The translations under genes and the position numbers were made by a program. A stretch of DNA of 64,000 nucleotides from the NCBI GenBank assembly GCA_019693395.1, contig JAAMXP010000013.1, forward strand, positions 17,354-81,353. The letters run 5' to 3'. The notes under the pieces were generated by a model that was not told the DNA's origin, did not search any database, and saw nothing but the letters and a program-made list of their open reading frames with translations. Within the stretch, counting starts at the first letter, position 1, and the number at the start of each line of letters is the position of its first letter. Of the stretch, positions 45,757-58,000 are shown in pieces. The DNA comes from Ettlia oleoabundans (taxonomy: Eukaryota; Chlorophyta; Chlorophyceae; Chlamydomonadales).

Positions 45757-48700
45757 ATGGAAGAGGAACAGGAGCCTCAGAGGTTCAGCGGCAGGGCAGC
45801 GGCAAGCCTGGACCCTGCCAATCCACCGAGCACCAGTGGCAGGGAACTTGTGCCATCTGCGGCGGCGGCAGCACAGCCAAAAGTAGTGCGCCGTGTGATT
45901 GGCCAGCAGGTGGGACAGTCTACGTTAAAAAGGTGGTAGGATATACTTTAGCAATGATCAGTTATAAGCTGGGATGTGCAACCTTACGCATACCTGCCAG
46001 GCTTGCCAAATGACGCGGCCATCAGACACCGTCCAGTGCTACCCTCCTTGCCCTGCCGTCATTGGTTGCCGCTGCCCATGCTGCTGCGACAGGTGCCTGC
46101 GGACATACTCAACAACGATGCACTGAACAAGGCCATGGCGTTGCTACCGGGCAACTACAACTTTGAAATCCACAAGACCATTTGGCGCATCCGCCAAGCT
46201 GGCGCCAGGCGTGTGGCACTGCAGTTCCCAGAAGGCCTCCTGCTCTATGCCTGCGTCATTGCAGACATACTAGAGGGGTGAGAAGTGCTTGAAAGCGCTC
46301 GCAGAGCGCTTCGCTTTCTGTTGAGTGCTGGAACACGTTGCAAGGGGATGGGGGTGGCATGAATGTGCCCTGTTCACGCCAAGCTGGGCCTGGCATTGAG
46401 CATACCAGGACGGGGGGAGGAATATCTTCTGGTCATTCTGCCACAAAGGGCCCCATTCAGCAGTTGGGCGGAACCGCCGTTGCTAACTGCCATCTTATCA
46501 ACTTCTTTCCTCAGCCCTCCCATCCTTGGTTGCTCTCTGCGTGTGCCTGCTCATCTCCCCATCGGCCCTGGTGTTCCTGCCATGATGCCTTCCTATGCCA
46601 AACTGCTTTCCGATTACCTGCCTGGCTCCCACCTTGCAGCTTTGGCGGCGTGGAACAGACATTCATCCTGGGGGATGTGACGTTTGGCGCCTGCTGTGTC
46701 GATGACTTCTCGGCGGCAGCTCTGGGCGCCGACTTCCTCGTGCACTACGGGCACAGCTGCCTGGTGCCTGTGGACGTCACCTCCCTGCCCTGCATGTACG
46801 TCTTCGTGGACATCAAGATGGACACAGATCACCTGGTGGCAACCATACGGTGAGCGGAAAGTGACGAGTTTATTCAACTAGCATAACCAGGCCTTTCGCC
46901 AAGCACTGCTCAAGGCGTGACGCGCCTCAGCTTTAGAATGTGGGATGAGGCCCAGAGCGCTGCCTGGCATGCACGGCTGACCCAACTCAGGCTCGCTACC
47001 GTTTTGCAACAGTTTGGCGATGTGCACCAGCGTTCTTTGGTATTGCGATGCAGTTGGCAGCTCGGTGCATAAGCTTGTGCAGCACTTCACCTGTTCTAAG
47101 TCTGCAAGTGAAGCCCGCCTTCCCTTGTACCCTCTGACTGGCCTACACCCGTTTAGTTCCAACCCGTTCCCTGCAGCCATAACTTCCCGGCCGGTACCAA
47201 GCTGGTTCTGGCTGGCACGATTCAGTTTGCCTCCTGCATACAGGCAGCCAGGCAGCAGCTGGCCGGCGACTACCCACACATTATAGTACCGCAGGTACCG
47301 CTTGTGGGGCAGCTGATGTAGGGTAACTGCTGTCCTGGGTCACCTTTGACCGTGCGGCAGCCTGTGCGCTTGGGTAACACCTGCGCCATGCCCTCCTGCC
47401 ACTGGCAGTATGAGGATGCGTACGTTTCAGAGGAGGCACGCCAGCTTCAAGTGTTGATTTTTATGCTGGACCTTGCTGCAAACACACTCTGAGGTTCCCT
47501 TCAAAACCTTGTTGTTCCTTACACACACACGAATGCATGTCGATGGTATTGGACACCCCTCTTGGTAACAGGCGCGGCCGCTATCTCCTGGGGAGGTGTT
47601 GGGCTGCACGGCACCCAAGATAGCGGGGGACTGCGATGCAATAGTGTTTGTGGCGGATGGGCGGTTTCATTTAGAGGCGCTAATGATAGCCAACCCCACA
47701 CTACCAGCGTATAGGTGCGCAGCAGTAGTAGCGTGCTTGCTTGCCGGTTTATCATTGACGTTGCTATTCTTGGGCCCTGCCATGCACACAAATGCCACCG
47801 CTGGGAGCACAGGACAACTCCCAACAGCCGAGGGAGCCTAGCGGCTATGCCGGCGTTTCCTGCATATCTTGTCGCCGGCACCACTGCCATCGGCCATGAC
47901 TGTTGTGCTCTGCTGTGGGCTGCTTGTGCTGTTGCAGGTACGATCCGTACCCTCGCCAGCTCACCCGCGAGCGGTACGACCACGTTGGCATGCAGGCAAG
48001 GACTCCTTTGTATCTGCAGTAGTGGTAGTTTTAGTCTGATTTGAGATCTGCTTTCTGCGCCGCTATAGTAGACGAAAGTATGAAGTATGCAAAAGGCTGC
48101 ACCCAACTTGGTGTTGTTTGTGAATGCAGGCGGCGCGGAGGGCAGCAATTGAGGCAGCAGCGGGGGCAGCCAGCTGGGGTCTGGTGCTGGGCACGCTGGG
48201 ACGGCAGGGCAACCCCCGCATCCTCACACAGCTGCAGGAGCTTCTTCAGCGGCAGGGGCGGCAGTTTGTGACAGTGCTGTTGTCAGGTGAGGGGCATTCG
48301 AAGCCCCCTCTTTCTGGACACAACATTGCTGACTGTGGGTCATCCTGATGATTAAGGAAGCTCGAGGCTGCTCTGTTGCATCAGTGCAGCGATCGTCCTT
48401 GCATGGTGGCGTTGTGCAGTTCATGCATGCCTGCTTCTAGGATGCCTGATTGCAAAACCTCGGCTCCTGCGCTGTTGCCTGCAGAGGTGTCACCTCCTAA
48501 GCTGGCGGCCCTATCGGAGGGAATAGATGCCTGGGTGCAGATTGCCTGTCCCCGGCTGAGCATAGACTGGGGCGAGGGGTTTACGCAGCCCACACTGAAT
48601 CCTTACGAGGTGAGACTGAGCCGCTGGCGCCAACGCGTTTCAGGCCATAAGGATGGTTCAGCGGGCACGACAGTGCAGGTGACAGCGATCGAGGCTGCGG

Positions 48701-49064
48701 TGTTAGTGACCTGCCCTGCACTTTTATTATTGGAGCATGAATGGCATGTTGAGCTCAGTTGAGCAGGCCGTCCCTGTCCCCAAGTGCTGGTGATTGAGGC
48801 GTGCGTGTGTTGACACTCCTGCAATCTACCCTATCCCCCGCCACTTTGCCCTTGCAGGCGTTCGTCGCATTGGGGGAGGTACCTGGGTGGTGGGAGGCGG
48901 ATGCCGAGTATCCGATGGATTACTATGCATCTGATGGCGGAGCTTGGAACAGCACTCATCATCGGCGGAAGCCGCGGGTGCCAGGGGGCCCCTTGGCCAC
49001 ACGCCGTGCAGCAGCAGCGGCGGCAGCGGCAGCGCCAGCCAGTAGCAGCCCCGCCGCCTCTTAA
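45757..49064 (+). CDS. DPH1: Diphthamide biosynthesis protein DPH1
   Basis: DPH1 with DPH2 carries out the first step of diphthamide formation on elongation factor 2, moving the 3-amino-3-carboxypropyl group from SAM with a [4Fe-4S] cluster. Nine exons: 45757-45909, 46093-46277, 46640-46849, 47177-47294, 47572-47714, 47938-47995, 48130-48286, 48485-48609, 48858-49064; about 451 aa. Motifs: [122 protein letters not shown] and [13 protein letters not shown]. The three cluster cysteines are in GACC, LGC and IAC, all present, which points to DPH1 rather than DPH2. The last ~35 residues are Ala-rich. The intron at 47996 begins GC. Confidence 0.93.
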
Positions 49065-49598
49065 CCCGATGCCTACCCGTACTCTATGATCATGTGCATT
49101 GTCTATATTGGTTTGTAGACCCAGTGCAATCGCCCGGACCCGCTCATCCTAGAGAGGGCCTGCAGAGCAGTACACGCTGGCCAGCCACCCCATTTGCGCC
49201 TGCAATCTCGCCTTTGTGCGCGATCCCACTGTCTCTCTGGATGATCAATTGACTTGTTCACCGCCAGGCGCCAGTGGAGCAGGCTACAACCGCTCCCGCG
49301 CGCGTCAGCGCCTAAAACGCTACTTCCAACAACTGTGTCCTTCTTGGAGCAGGTAGTAGCTTCTAAGACCTTTCGGATCCAATTTAGCAGTCCTCCCGTT
49401 TGAAACCCCCCGGAATGTGGGGCATTGGCGCCCCCGCCGGCCTCGGCGTCCACCCCGGCCTTCAGCTGCTCCCTGGTAGCAGCCTAGCGCAGAGGATTGG
49501 ACTAAGCTCTGCTGGAGGCCCTGTACCCACTCCAGGCAAGGGGGCTTCTCCGTCCTTTCGGCGGATTTTGGTTCGGGCTTCCGTGTCTGCAGCGGGCA
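49065..49598. other. Intergenic region DPH1 / CBM20 gene with a possible first exon
   Basis: About 530 bp. From 49415 an open frame starting MWGIGAPAGLGVHPGLQLLP and reaching SFRRILVRASVSAAG looks like a plastid transit peptide with a typical VRA-S cleavage site. It is in another frame than the start at 49599. It could join the main exon through a donor at 49475 and the acceptor at 49629, but that donor is weak. Confidence 0.4.
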
Positions 49599-52500
49599 AT
49601 GACGACATGTTTCTTCCGCTCCTTTGCAGGGAGGAGGTTGCGGCAGGCAAGCACCGGAGGTGGCGTCAACTTTGGCGGGAGACGCCACCTCCACCGCACC
49701 GTAGTGGCACGGCCTGTTGTTGGCACAGATTTGGCCAGCTCCTCGCCACCTGCAGCGGCAGCCCCTCCTGCGGGTGCCTCCCGTGCAGCTGCTCCCCCGC
49801 ATGCAGCCAGCAGCAGCAATGGGGGCAGCGATGGCACCTACTACGGCACCAGCAGCAACAGGGGTGGAAGCAGCACTCCTCCCTCGAATAGCAGCAGCAG
49901 TACTAGCAGCTTGAATGGCGCAGCCTCTTCACCCTTAGACGAGCGCTCTCAAGCTACCACTAGCGAGCTGCTTCGGGCCGTGCTGAAGCGGCGTGCAGAA
50001 CGGTTGCAGCGGCAGAAATCCAGCGGCGGCTCCATGCCACGGTATCAGCCGCTAGAACCGCCGCTGTCACAGCAACAACAATCGCCGCCTGTAGTTGATC
50101 AGCCGCCGCCGCCGCCGCAGCAGCAGCATCAAGCGTCTCAGCACAAGAGCACGCCGCATTGGTACAGCGCACCTCCTGCAAATGGCACTGCAACCCCTCC
50201 TTACGCAAACGGAGCTGCCACGTCATCTTACACCAATGGCGCTGCGCCACCTCCCTACGGAGCGCCTCTCGCCAACGGGGCTAGCACTGGCACGAGCGTA
50301 TACGATAGCGCGGCACACGCGCCAACAAAACCGCCTTCCAGCGAGGGCCCTACGCCGTCACCCTCTACGTCGCTTCAGGTGGTGCCAGCTCCGGAGCAGC
50401 GAGTGTTCCGGTCTGCGGCTGCCGCCGCCGCTCGTGACGACGCCATTTCACAGCGCAAGCTAGCCACCGTGCGCTTCTGGCTCAAATTCCGAGCTGAGTG
50501 GGGGCAGCGGCTTAAGGTGGTGGGCACACACCAAGAATTAGGTGAGAGCTGCCATCAAGGCAGAGAGCTGCCAGCAGTGCTTGAATTGCCCGCATGGCAG
50601 CTGTTCATGTAGCATGGCTTAATTGACAGCACAGTATGTCCGCCCATCTGGTCTTCCAAAGTTTGGTGGTCTAAGGGGGCTGCAATTATTCAACCCGCAT
50701 GCCGTGCCACCTCCACGTTTTCTTGATCTCTGTTCAGCGCCCCCGCTCCCCTGCGATATCTCGGTTGACTGCAGGCGCGTGGGTGCTGAGCGCCGCTCCA
50801 GAGCTGAAGTGGTCTGAGGGCGACAACTGGCACACCACCGTGCAGCTGCCTGCAGGTGGGTCGGCTATACACCACACGCTTTCCGCTGGCTGGCTGAGCC
50901 CTGCTGTTGACCTGCCTTTTGAACAAAGCATCGTTGCCTGGTTTCCAAAACAGCGCACCGCATCTTGCATCATGGCTACCAGATGCATAGCCATCTGGAG
51001 AGAACGTCCTTACATTGACATGTGTTGTATTCCATGCTCGTGACCCTAATCTCACCCATATGGCGATGTACCGTCCTGCACTCCTTGCTGTACCGCAGGT
51101 GGCGTGGTGGAGTACAAGTATGTACTGCTCGATCATTCTGGCAACCACCCCGTGGCCTGGCAGCAGGGCAACAACAGCGTGCTGGCGCTGCGCACCTCTG
51201 ACGAGCTGGTGGAGGTGTTTGACAACTGGTGGGTGCTGGGCTTCGGGGCTTTCCCGGGCCTCCATCCCTTGTACAATGCTTTTTTATCTTTTGCAATGGT
51301 GTGCCAGTCGCCATCCCCTGCTGCCAGTGTGATGGTGAACAGTTGGTGGGTGTGAGTGCTTTTTACTCTTCCGTGAGCCGCCAGTTCGCTGCCTTTTTTG
51401 CCCCCTGCCTGTAGGGGTGCCGACCCTGGAGCTAAGTTGGTTGCGGATGGCGGCACGCCTGTGACACGGGAGCACCGCCTGCTGAGCTGGGCCAGTGAGA
51501 TGGAGGCTCAGCTGGTCAGCCAGAAGCAGGATCTGCGGCGCTCTCGCATGGAGCTGGCGGCAGTACAGGAGGTACGGCATGGGTGTGGAGGGCTGTTGTG
51601 CGCTGTTTTTGGTGGAGGCTGGCCGGTGCCGTGAAGGGTAGGGGTCAGTTGTGCCTGCAAGGACTGGACAAGGTGTTAACAGCTGCCCGTCAGCAGATGC
51701 CTGTCTGCACGGGTGTGCCACAAAGCTGTCTGCGCCTGCAGGGCTGCTCCCATTTCTGACAGGGTGTTTCTCGGCTGTTTCTTCGCACTTGCGTGCTGAC
51801 CTGGCATGCTCTCCCGCTTTCTTGTTTTTGCCCCTTGTTGGGGGTGCAGGAGATGCGTGAGGCACGCATGGAGGCCCAGCGCTACAAGGCGAAGATGCTT
51901 GCTATGGAAGCGGAGAAGGTGGCTGCCACCAACCACCTGCAGCAGGCACGGGCGCTCAACGAGGCACTACAGACACAGGTGGGGCATCAGCTCTTGGACT
52001 ATGGTGCATGGCCGATGGGTTGGGCCGCCGATGCTGCTCTTGCTGCATTCACAGTGCCAGGTTGTGTTACTGCGTGCGACAAGATTCAAGAAGCGTTTCT
52101 GTTCCAGTGTGCTTGCTGCCCAAATGTGCTTGACCGTAACGCCAGGGAGGATAAAATGGCATCTCGGGGTACAATGCGGTTGTGGTGCATGTGCGGGATG
52201 GTCCATGTCATTATCACAACTTTCCGCCCGCCCACCCCTCCCACCTTGCAGCTAGCGGACACAACTGCCTCTTTCCAGGAAGCGCTTCGCACGGCGGCCG
52301 ACATTCTGGGCCAGATGGATGATGCGAGCACTGATGAGGCCCCGGCCTTGGAGGCTCTGCAAGAAGCCGCTGCAGCGTTGCCGGCAGCATCTGAGCAGCC
52401 GCCATCAGCTTCAGCACAGGAGGAGGCAGCTGCCCATGTCAAGGCTTTGAAGGCAGCGGAAGAGGAGGCTGCGCCCTCTACGCCCTTCTGGTCAGCAGTC

Positions 52501-53076
52501 GAGCGGTCTTCGTCTTCGCATGCCTCCTCAGCAGCTTCTGTGGACGGACCATCTCCTTCTTCACCCTCAGGCGTGGCGCCAGACGAGGCTGAGGGCCCGC
52601 CAGCCTCATTGGCAAACCCAGTGCAGCAGTCACCAGCGTCCACGCCGGTGACCTCAGCATCGGCCAGTGCGGCGGAGGACACGGCAGCCCCAGCCTCGCC
52701 TCCCTTCTGGCCCACCTATGAGCCAGCACCTGCCTCCGCTGCTGAGGAGACCCAGCATTGGAAAGCTCCTAGCACTGCCAGCTCGGGGAGGGAGGTGAAT
52801 GGCGCCAGGAGCAGCGCAAGGCGGGGAGTGGATTGGCGCTCGGAAGGCAGCAAGCCAGTCAGCAACACCAGCACCAGCAGCAACGCCGCCAGGTCAGAGC
52901 CTGAGGTGGCAGCTGAGGCAGAAGAAGGGGCGCGCACAGCCGGCAGCACGGATGTATCTGCTGCCGCGTCGGCAGCACCGGCTAGCTCCGCCAAACGCCA
53001 GGTGTCTTTTGGCGCTAGCGGCACCAAGCGCCGCCGCCGCGGCAAGGCCACCAAGACCAAGGGCACACGAAAGTGA
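49599..53076 (+). CDS. Starch-binding (CBM20) coiled-coil protein, SAGA-like layout
   Basis: Six exons: 49599-50541, 50775-50855, 51099-51228, 51415-51571, 51850-51978, 52252-53076; about 754 aa with this start. Layout: a transit-like start MTTCFFRSFAGRRLRQAS; a ~240-residue disordered Ser/Pro/Gln/Gly stretch; a CBM20 starch-binding domain at about 293-390 (VRFWLKFRAEWGQRLKVVGT, QELGAWVLSAAPELKWSEGD, NWHTTVQLPAG, VEYKYVLLDHSG, WQQGNNSVLAL); a coiled coil to about 490 (EAQLVSQKQDLRRSRMELAA; REARMEAQRYKAKMLAMEAE); a long Ala/Glu/Ser/Pro-rich region; and a basic tail (KRRRRGKATKTKGTRK). CBM20 plus long coiled coil recalls Chlamydomonas SAGA1/SAGA2 of the pyrenoid starch sheath. A near match to the Rubisco-binding motif is DWRSEG near the C-terminus. 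Pyrenoid function is inference. The true N-terminus is uncertain. Confidence 0.75.
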
Positions 53077-53925
53077 GGACGCAGGCATACGGGCCGGACT
53101 GCGCCACCCATGCTCTTTGCTGCCATAAATCTTCAGGAACTGTCACAGTTTAAATAAACCCTTTGCGAACCATTTCATCTGATCCAACCTAATCCAATGA
53201 ACAAACCTTCTAGCCACTTCACTAGTCGTCCCACCGGGCCGCACAGGCACGCTGGGCGGGGCTGTAAGATTGGCTTTGCGCTTTGCACCCTTGTGCGCTG
53301 CCATGCCGTGCTGTGTTGTGTCTTGATTCTGCTGCCTCATGTCCCCATGCATCCACCTTGTGTTGCATTTTTGTTCTAATCCCATCCCATCCAATCAGCT
53401 GGCTGTCCACCAGTTTTCAGCTGCGCCTGCAGCCAGCACCCATCTTTTCTTTCTTTCCTTGTTCGTCACGGCCGCCATTGCGCCGTGTGCCCTGCGTTTG
53501 TGCTCTTGGAGCTCGTCGAGCTGGGCTGGTGCCGTGCGATTAGTTCTGCCGCTTTGTGCTCTGTTTTCCTGGTGTACTTTCCACTTGTGTCCCCCAGTTT
53601 GTGTCTTTGTTGCAGCTTGTCTCTGTTGCACACTTTCCTGTCATGTCCTGTCGATTACCATCCTCAGTTTGCTAAGAAAACTGCTTGAACCGCAACCTTA
53701 AATCTGCCGTGATGCTGGCACCTGGCATGCATGCTTCTGTAACATACTAGTGTATTGGGTTTGGGTTTTGGAACTTGAAGGAAATAGAAGTACAGAAAAG
53801 GGCAACAAAGAACACAACATAGGGTAAAATTGTGGATATCTCTGCGGCGGGCGACAGTAGTGAGGAGTGATGCTGGGAGCCCGGCGTGCTGTGAGCGGAG
53901 GTTCAGCTAATCAACAGAGTGCAGT
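53077..53925. other. Tail-to-tail intergenic region CBM20 gene / membrane protein gene
   Basis: About 850 bp without a supported gene. Ts and pyrimidines dominate 53400-53700. An AATAAA-like 'aaataaacc' is at about 53152, 75 bp after the CBM20 stop. Confidence 0.45.
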
Positions 53926-54809
53926 TCATGGCAGCGTGAAGAAGCCAAACGTGCAGAGGGCGGCGGTTGTGAGAGCCCCTGATGGGCCATATGCACCAAA
54001 GCCGTACCACATTCCCATTAGGATGAGAACGCAGCAGGTGGCGATTTTGGTTTTCATCTGCTTGGGCATGGGTTGTGAGGCAGGCGCATTGGTGCGGGGT
54101 TTCAGGGCGCGGACAGGAGGCGAGCAGCACTGCAGCAGGGACAACAGCGGGATGGGAGATGATGCAGGCTTGTCCTATTCAGCGTGCTGGAAAAAACATA
54201 TAAATATCTGCTGGGCACGATGTGCAGGATGCTTTGCTGGGAGCCAAAGAGTACCTCCCGCAACGCAGCCCTGCAAGGTGCAAGGATTCGCACAAAAGCT
54301 GCCTGCAATAGGGACTCACCACCAGCAGGGCGATGACGGCTGTGATGCTGAGGTTCATACTGAAGCCCAGTGCAGGCCTGCGCCAGTCCTTCTCATACGC
54401 TCTGCACCAGCGTGTTGGAGGGCCGAGGAACAAACATGGGCGGGTGAACAGGACTTCCACAGAAAGCAAGCACACAGGCAGCGCAGCGTTTGCACGGAGG
54501 AGACAGCAACAGGTGCCTGCCCATGCAAATCCCTGGATACGTCACCTAGTGCATCTCAATTTGTGCTACTCACAGGTAAATAGGCCACTCAGAAGCTGCT
54601 GAGACGAGGGCCGCAAGCAAGGCCAGCAACCCCAGCGCCCGCCGCCACAGCATCGAGCCGCTGCCAACAGTACTGAGCTTGTCTGGCTTGGCCTGATGCT
54701 TCTTCTCTGCTTTTGGCTGCTTCTTCGCGCTGCCCGAAGGTTCCTTGTGGGCGTCCCTGCCATTTGGAGAGCTGGCCCCAGCGGGCCTGCGCCGGAGGAG
54801 GGCCGCCAT
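53926..54809 (-). CDS. Small membrane protein with three to four transmembrane helices, unknown function
   Basis: Three exons, minus strand: 54809-54574, 54401-54320, 54129-53926; about 173 aa. I do not recognise the family. The N-terminus is Lys/Arg-rich and soluble (KKQPKAEKKHQAKPDK). It is followed by hydrophobic segments ALGLLALLAALVSAA, FSMNLSITAVIALLV, TCCVLILMGMWYGFGAYG and TTAALCTFGFFTLP, with a charged loop AYEKDWRRPALG between the first two. The strongly positive N-terminus suggests it faces the cytosol. Start chosen as the first ATG after a likely acceptor at 54824; an upstream in-frame start at 54881 would add a hydrophobic stretch. Divergent with the hydrolase gene (229 bp). Confidence 0.55.
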
Positions 54810-55038
54810 GCTGTGCGACAGGTCTGATGCCTGCACGTAATGCAGTGTCAAACACAGGTAGAATGCGAATGCGAGCGACAATGGAAGCCCTGCTTGCAGT
54901 GAAGACGCTCTACTTCCAGCCAGCTTCAGCGACTAGGGTTGTGAGTCAGTGAGTGAGAGACATGCGGCATGGATACAAGCATTACCCATAGTTTTGAACC
55001 CCCAGTCGGCACGGCGCATCGTTGGCAATTTGTACACG
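54810..55038. promoter_or_regulatory. Divergent region membrane protein / isochorismatase-like gene
   Basis: 229 bp between the chosen start codons. No specific promoter element recognised. Confidence 0.4.
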
Positions 55039-58000
55039 ATGGTCTTGGTGCCTGGCCGGCCCTACAACTGGCCCTTTGACGGGGACCTGCGCCCGGAGAA
55101 CACGGCCTTGATCGTCATCGACATGCAGGCATGCTTGCCCCGCCGGCCCTCCTGCCCCGGACAGGGCGGCGCCGGCGGCGCCCCCGCAGCAGCTCTCGTC
55201 GTCGTGCCTCGTCCTGAATGTCACGCCGTCATGCACACTGCAGGTTGACTTTTGCAGCAAGGGTGGGTATGTTGACCTCATGGGATTCGACCTGTCTCTC
55301 ACCCAGGCTCCCATCAATCCCATCCAGTGAGCGCTCCCGGTTCTTCCGCAGCTCGCCATGCCGCACGCCAGCTGCTTGCACTGCTCACACAGCATGCCCA
55401 AGAAACTGGGGCATAACACCCCTTGACGATATCACAACCATAGAAGAGATATAACCTTCGAAAATACAATTTGTGACAGGAACTTGCTAGAGGCGTGCCG
55501 CCAGCAGGGCTACCTCGTGATCCACACGCGGGAGGGCCACCGCCCAGACCTCAGGTGCAGCTGCCTGCCTGGCTGACTGCAGAGTTACAGCCAGACTACA
55601 TGCCCGTTCTCGGCTGCCTGGTGGCGGCTTGACTGCCTGACTGCCTTCTGCATCAATATCATGCCTGGCTTGCATGCACTATTTTTGGTATATGGTGGCT
55701 GCTCACCGACATCGCACAACCCAAGCATGCAACTGATGGGCCCAATGGTCGGGCCCCGCTTTCCACCACACGATCTTGCAAAGTGGAATGGATGCAACGT
55801 GGATTGCATTGCCCAACTCATCACCAATTTATCAGCAAAACGGTCAAGCGCAGAAATGGATTGTAAGCTGCAAATTTTCGCTCATTCCATCGCAGCGACC
55901 TTCCGGCCAACAAGCGCTGGCGCTCAGAGCAGATTGGCGCGGGCATTGGTTCCCCAGGGCCCTGCGGCCGCGTGCTTGTTCGTGGCGAGCCCGGCTGGGA
56001 GATAATCCCTGAGCTGGCGCCGCTGCCTGGCGAGCCCATCATTGACAAACCGGGGAAGGGGTCCTTCTACGCCACTGGTGAGGCGGCAGGCGGGCGCCAC
56101 CCATGCAGGGGCCCACGCGTCTATCCAGCAAGACACCCCCATGCAGCTTTCATGACCCCGTTCAGTGTCAGGTTGACCTGTCGTCATGACAGCGGAATTG
56201 TGGAATCACCTGTGAAGCGTTCCTTTCCAAGTCTGTGAAATATTGTTTCCCTACAGACTTGGACCTCATCCTTTCCACCAAAGGCATCCGCAACATTGTT
56301 CTGACAGGGGTCACAACAGATGGTGAGCTCAATGTGCCCGTAGACACAGCTCAGCCCTGCTCCTGCCTCCACTGGCGCTGCTGCTGCTGCTGGCGCTTGC
56401 AACATCAAAGTGTTGAAGCTCTTCGCTGCTGCCACCACTACTGCCATTTTCCACTCCTTCAGTCACTCAAGAGCAGCCCAGTGCTTAAATGGGACAGCAA
56501 CATCACCCAATGCTCCCGCTCTCTGCTCACCTCTGTTTCCTTTGGATTGTGATGCCTGGCCTCCAGTATGTGTGCACACCACCATGCGAGATGCAAATGA
56601 CCGAGGCTACGAGTGCCTGCTGCTGTCAGACTGCACTGCGGTAAGCCGCTAGCTGCCCTTGCCAGCTATTGTTGCCTGCCCATGCCGCTCGCAGCTTGTG
56701 CCATGCCGGCAGCCTCTACCTTGCCTAAGATGCTCCGCCATACTTCCTTGACAGCGCTTTCTTTCCTCTGCGGTTCCATGCAGGCAACAGACCCTGCAAA
56801 TCACATCGCCGCGCTGAACATGATCCAGATGCAGGGAGGCGTCTTTGGCTCAGGCAAGGCATGCAGCAGCCGACACTATCAGCATTCACGACTTGTCGCC
56901 CACCTCTGCATGATGCCAACTGCATTTGCCGCTGGCCCTCATGCTTGAACGTGCATTGCACTGTAGTGGTACAACATGAACTCCAGCTGTGCCATGTGTC
57001 GCAACTGCAGTTTCCACCTCGACTGATTTCATTGCCACCATCACAAAGAGCCCAACCCCAGCCGCACATGTGAGCCCCTTGGAGAATGGAACAAGTGAGG
57101 ATCCTGCCGGCACATGTGGCAGCACCTGGCCTCCTTTCCCACACACTGCATCGGCCAATTTGACTACGGCTATGCACCAAACCACGCATGCATACAGCTT
57201 CTGAACTGCCGTTGAAACCACACCCGCAGCCCTGCTGTCATCCACCACTATGACATTTGCTTGCAGGCCATGTCGCAGAGGTGGAGGCCAGCCCCTACCC
57301 CTACAAGCTGCCTGTGGAGCACACAGCTCTGGTGATGATTGACTTCCAGCGTGACTTTATGGAACCTGGCGGCTTTGGAGAGACCCTGGGCAACAACGTT
57401 GCGCTTCTGAGGGTGCGACCCCTGGATGTGCTTTTACTCACACCTTCCCTGCCCTTGGCTGCTGTCTTACCTGTACCCGGCTCCCTGCTTTTTTGGAGGA
57501 GCATGGACTGTGGAGGGCAAGCTGTCCGTGGCCCCCTCGCGCTGTGTATCTGCATGTGGTTGCTCTTGTTCCTTGCAACCACTGCCAGCTAGCAGAATTG
57601 TAGTTCTGCTCGAGAGGCTGATTCCGGTGTCGATGCAGGCCTCGCTGCCCTCTGCGGCACGGCTGCTGGCTGCGGCTCGCAAGGCTGGCATGCTGGTTGT
57701 GCACACTTTGGAAGCCCACAAACCCGACCTGTCTGGTGAGACTGGCAGTGCAAAGTCAGTCAATACTCGGGCAACAGCCAACACCCCACAGCCCACCTTA
57801 TCGGCATTGTATTCCTTGTTAGCCAACAAGACTAGCTGCGCTGTCAAGGGGGCAGGCAGCAGCTGACCTCTCGATGGCTGTCATTAACACAGGCCNNNNN
57901 NNNNNNNNNNNNNNNNNNNNNNNNNNGTCCCGCCTGTTGTTCATGCTTGTACTGCCCGATGTCTACTGACATGCCTGCCATGCAGACCTGCCGCCCTCCA

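Noticed and set aside
47177..47294. DPH2 instead of DPH1
   Set aside because: GACCVDD, LGCTAPK and [10 protein letters not shown] give all three DPH1-type cluster cysteines.
53339..53701. Cys/Phe/Leu-rich plus-strand open frames suggesting a membrane peptide
   Set aside because: They sit in a T- and pyrimidine-rich intergenic stretch in several overlapping frames, with no start context or homology.
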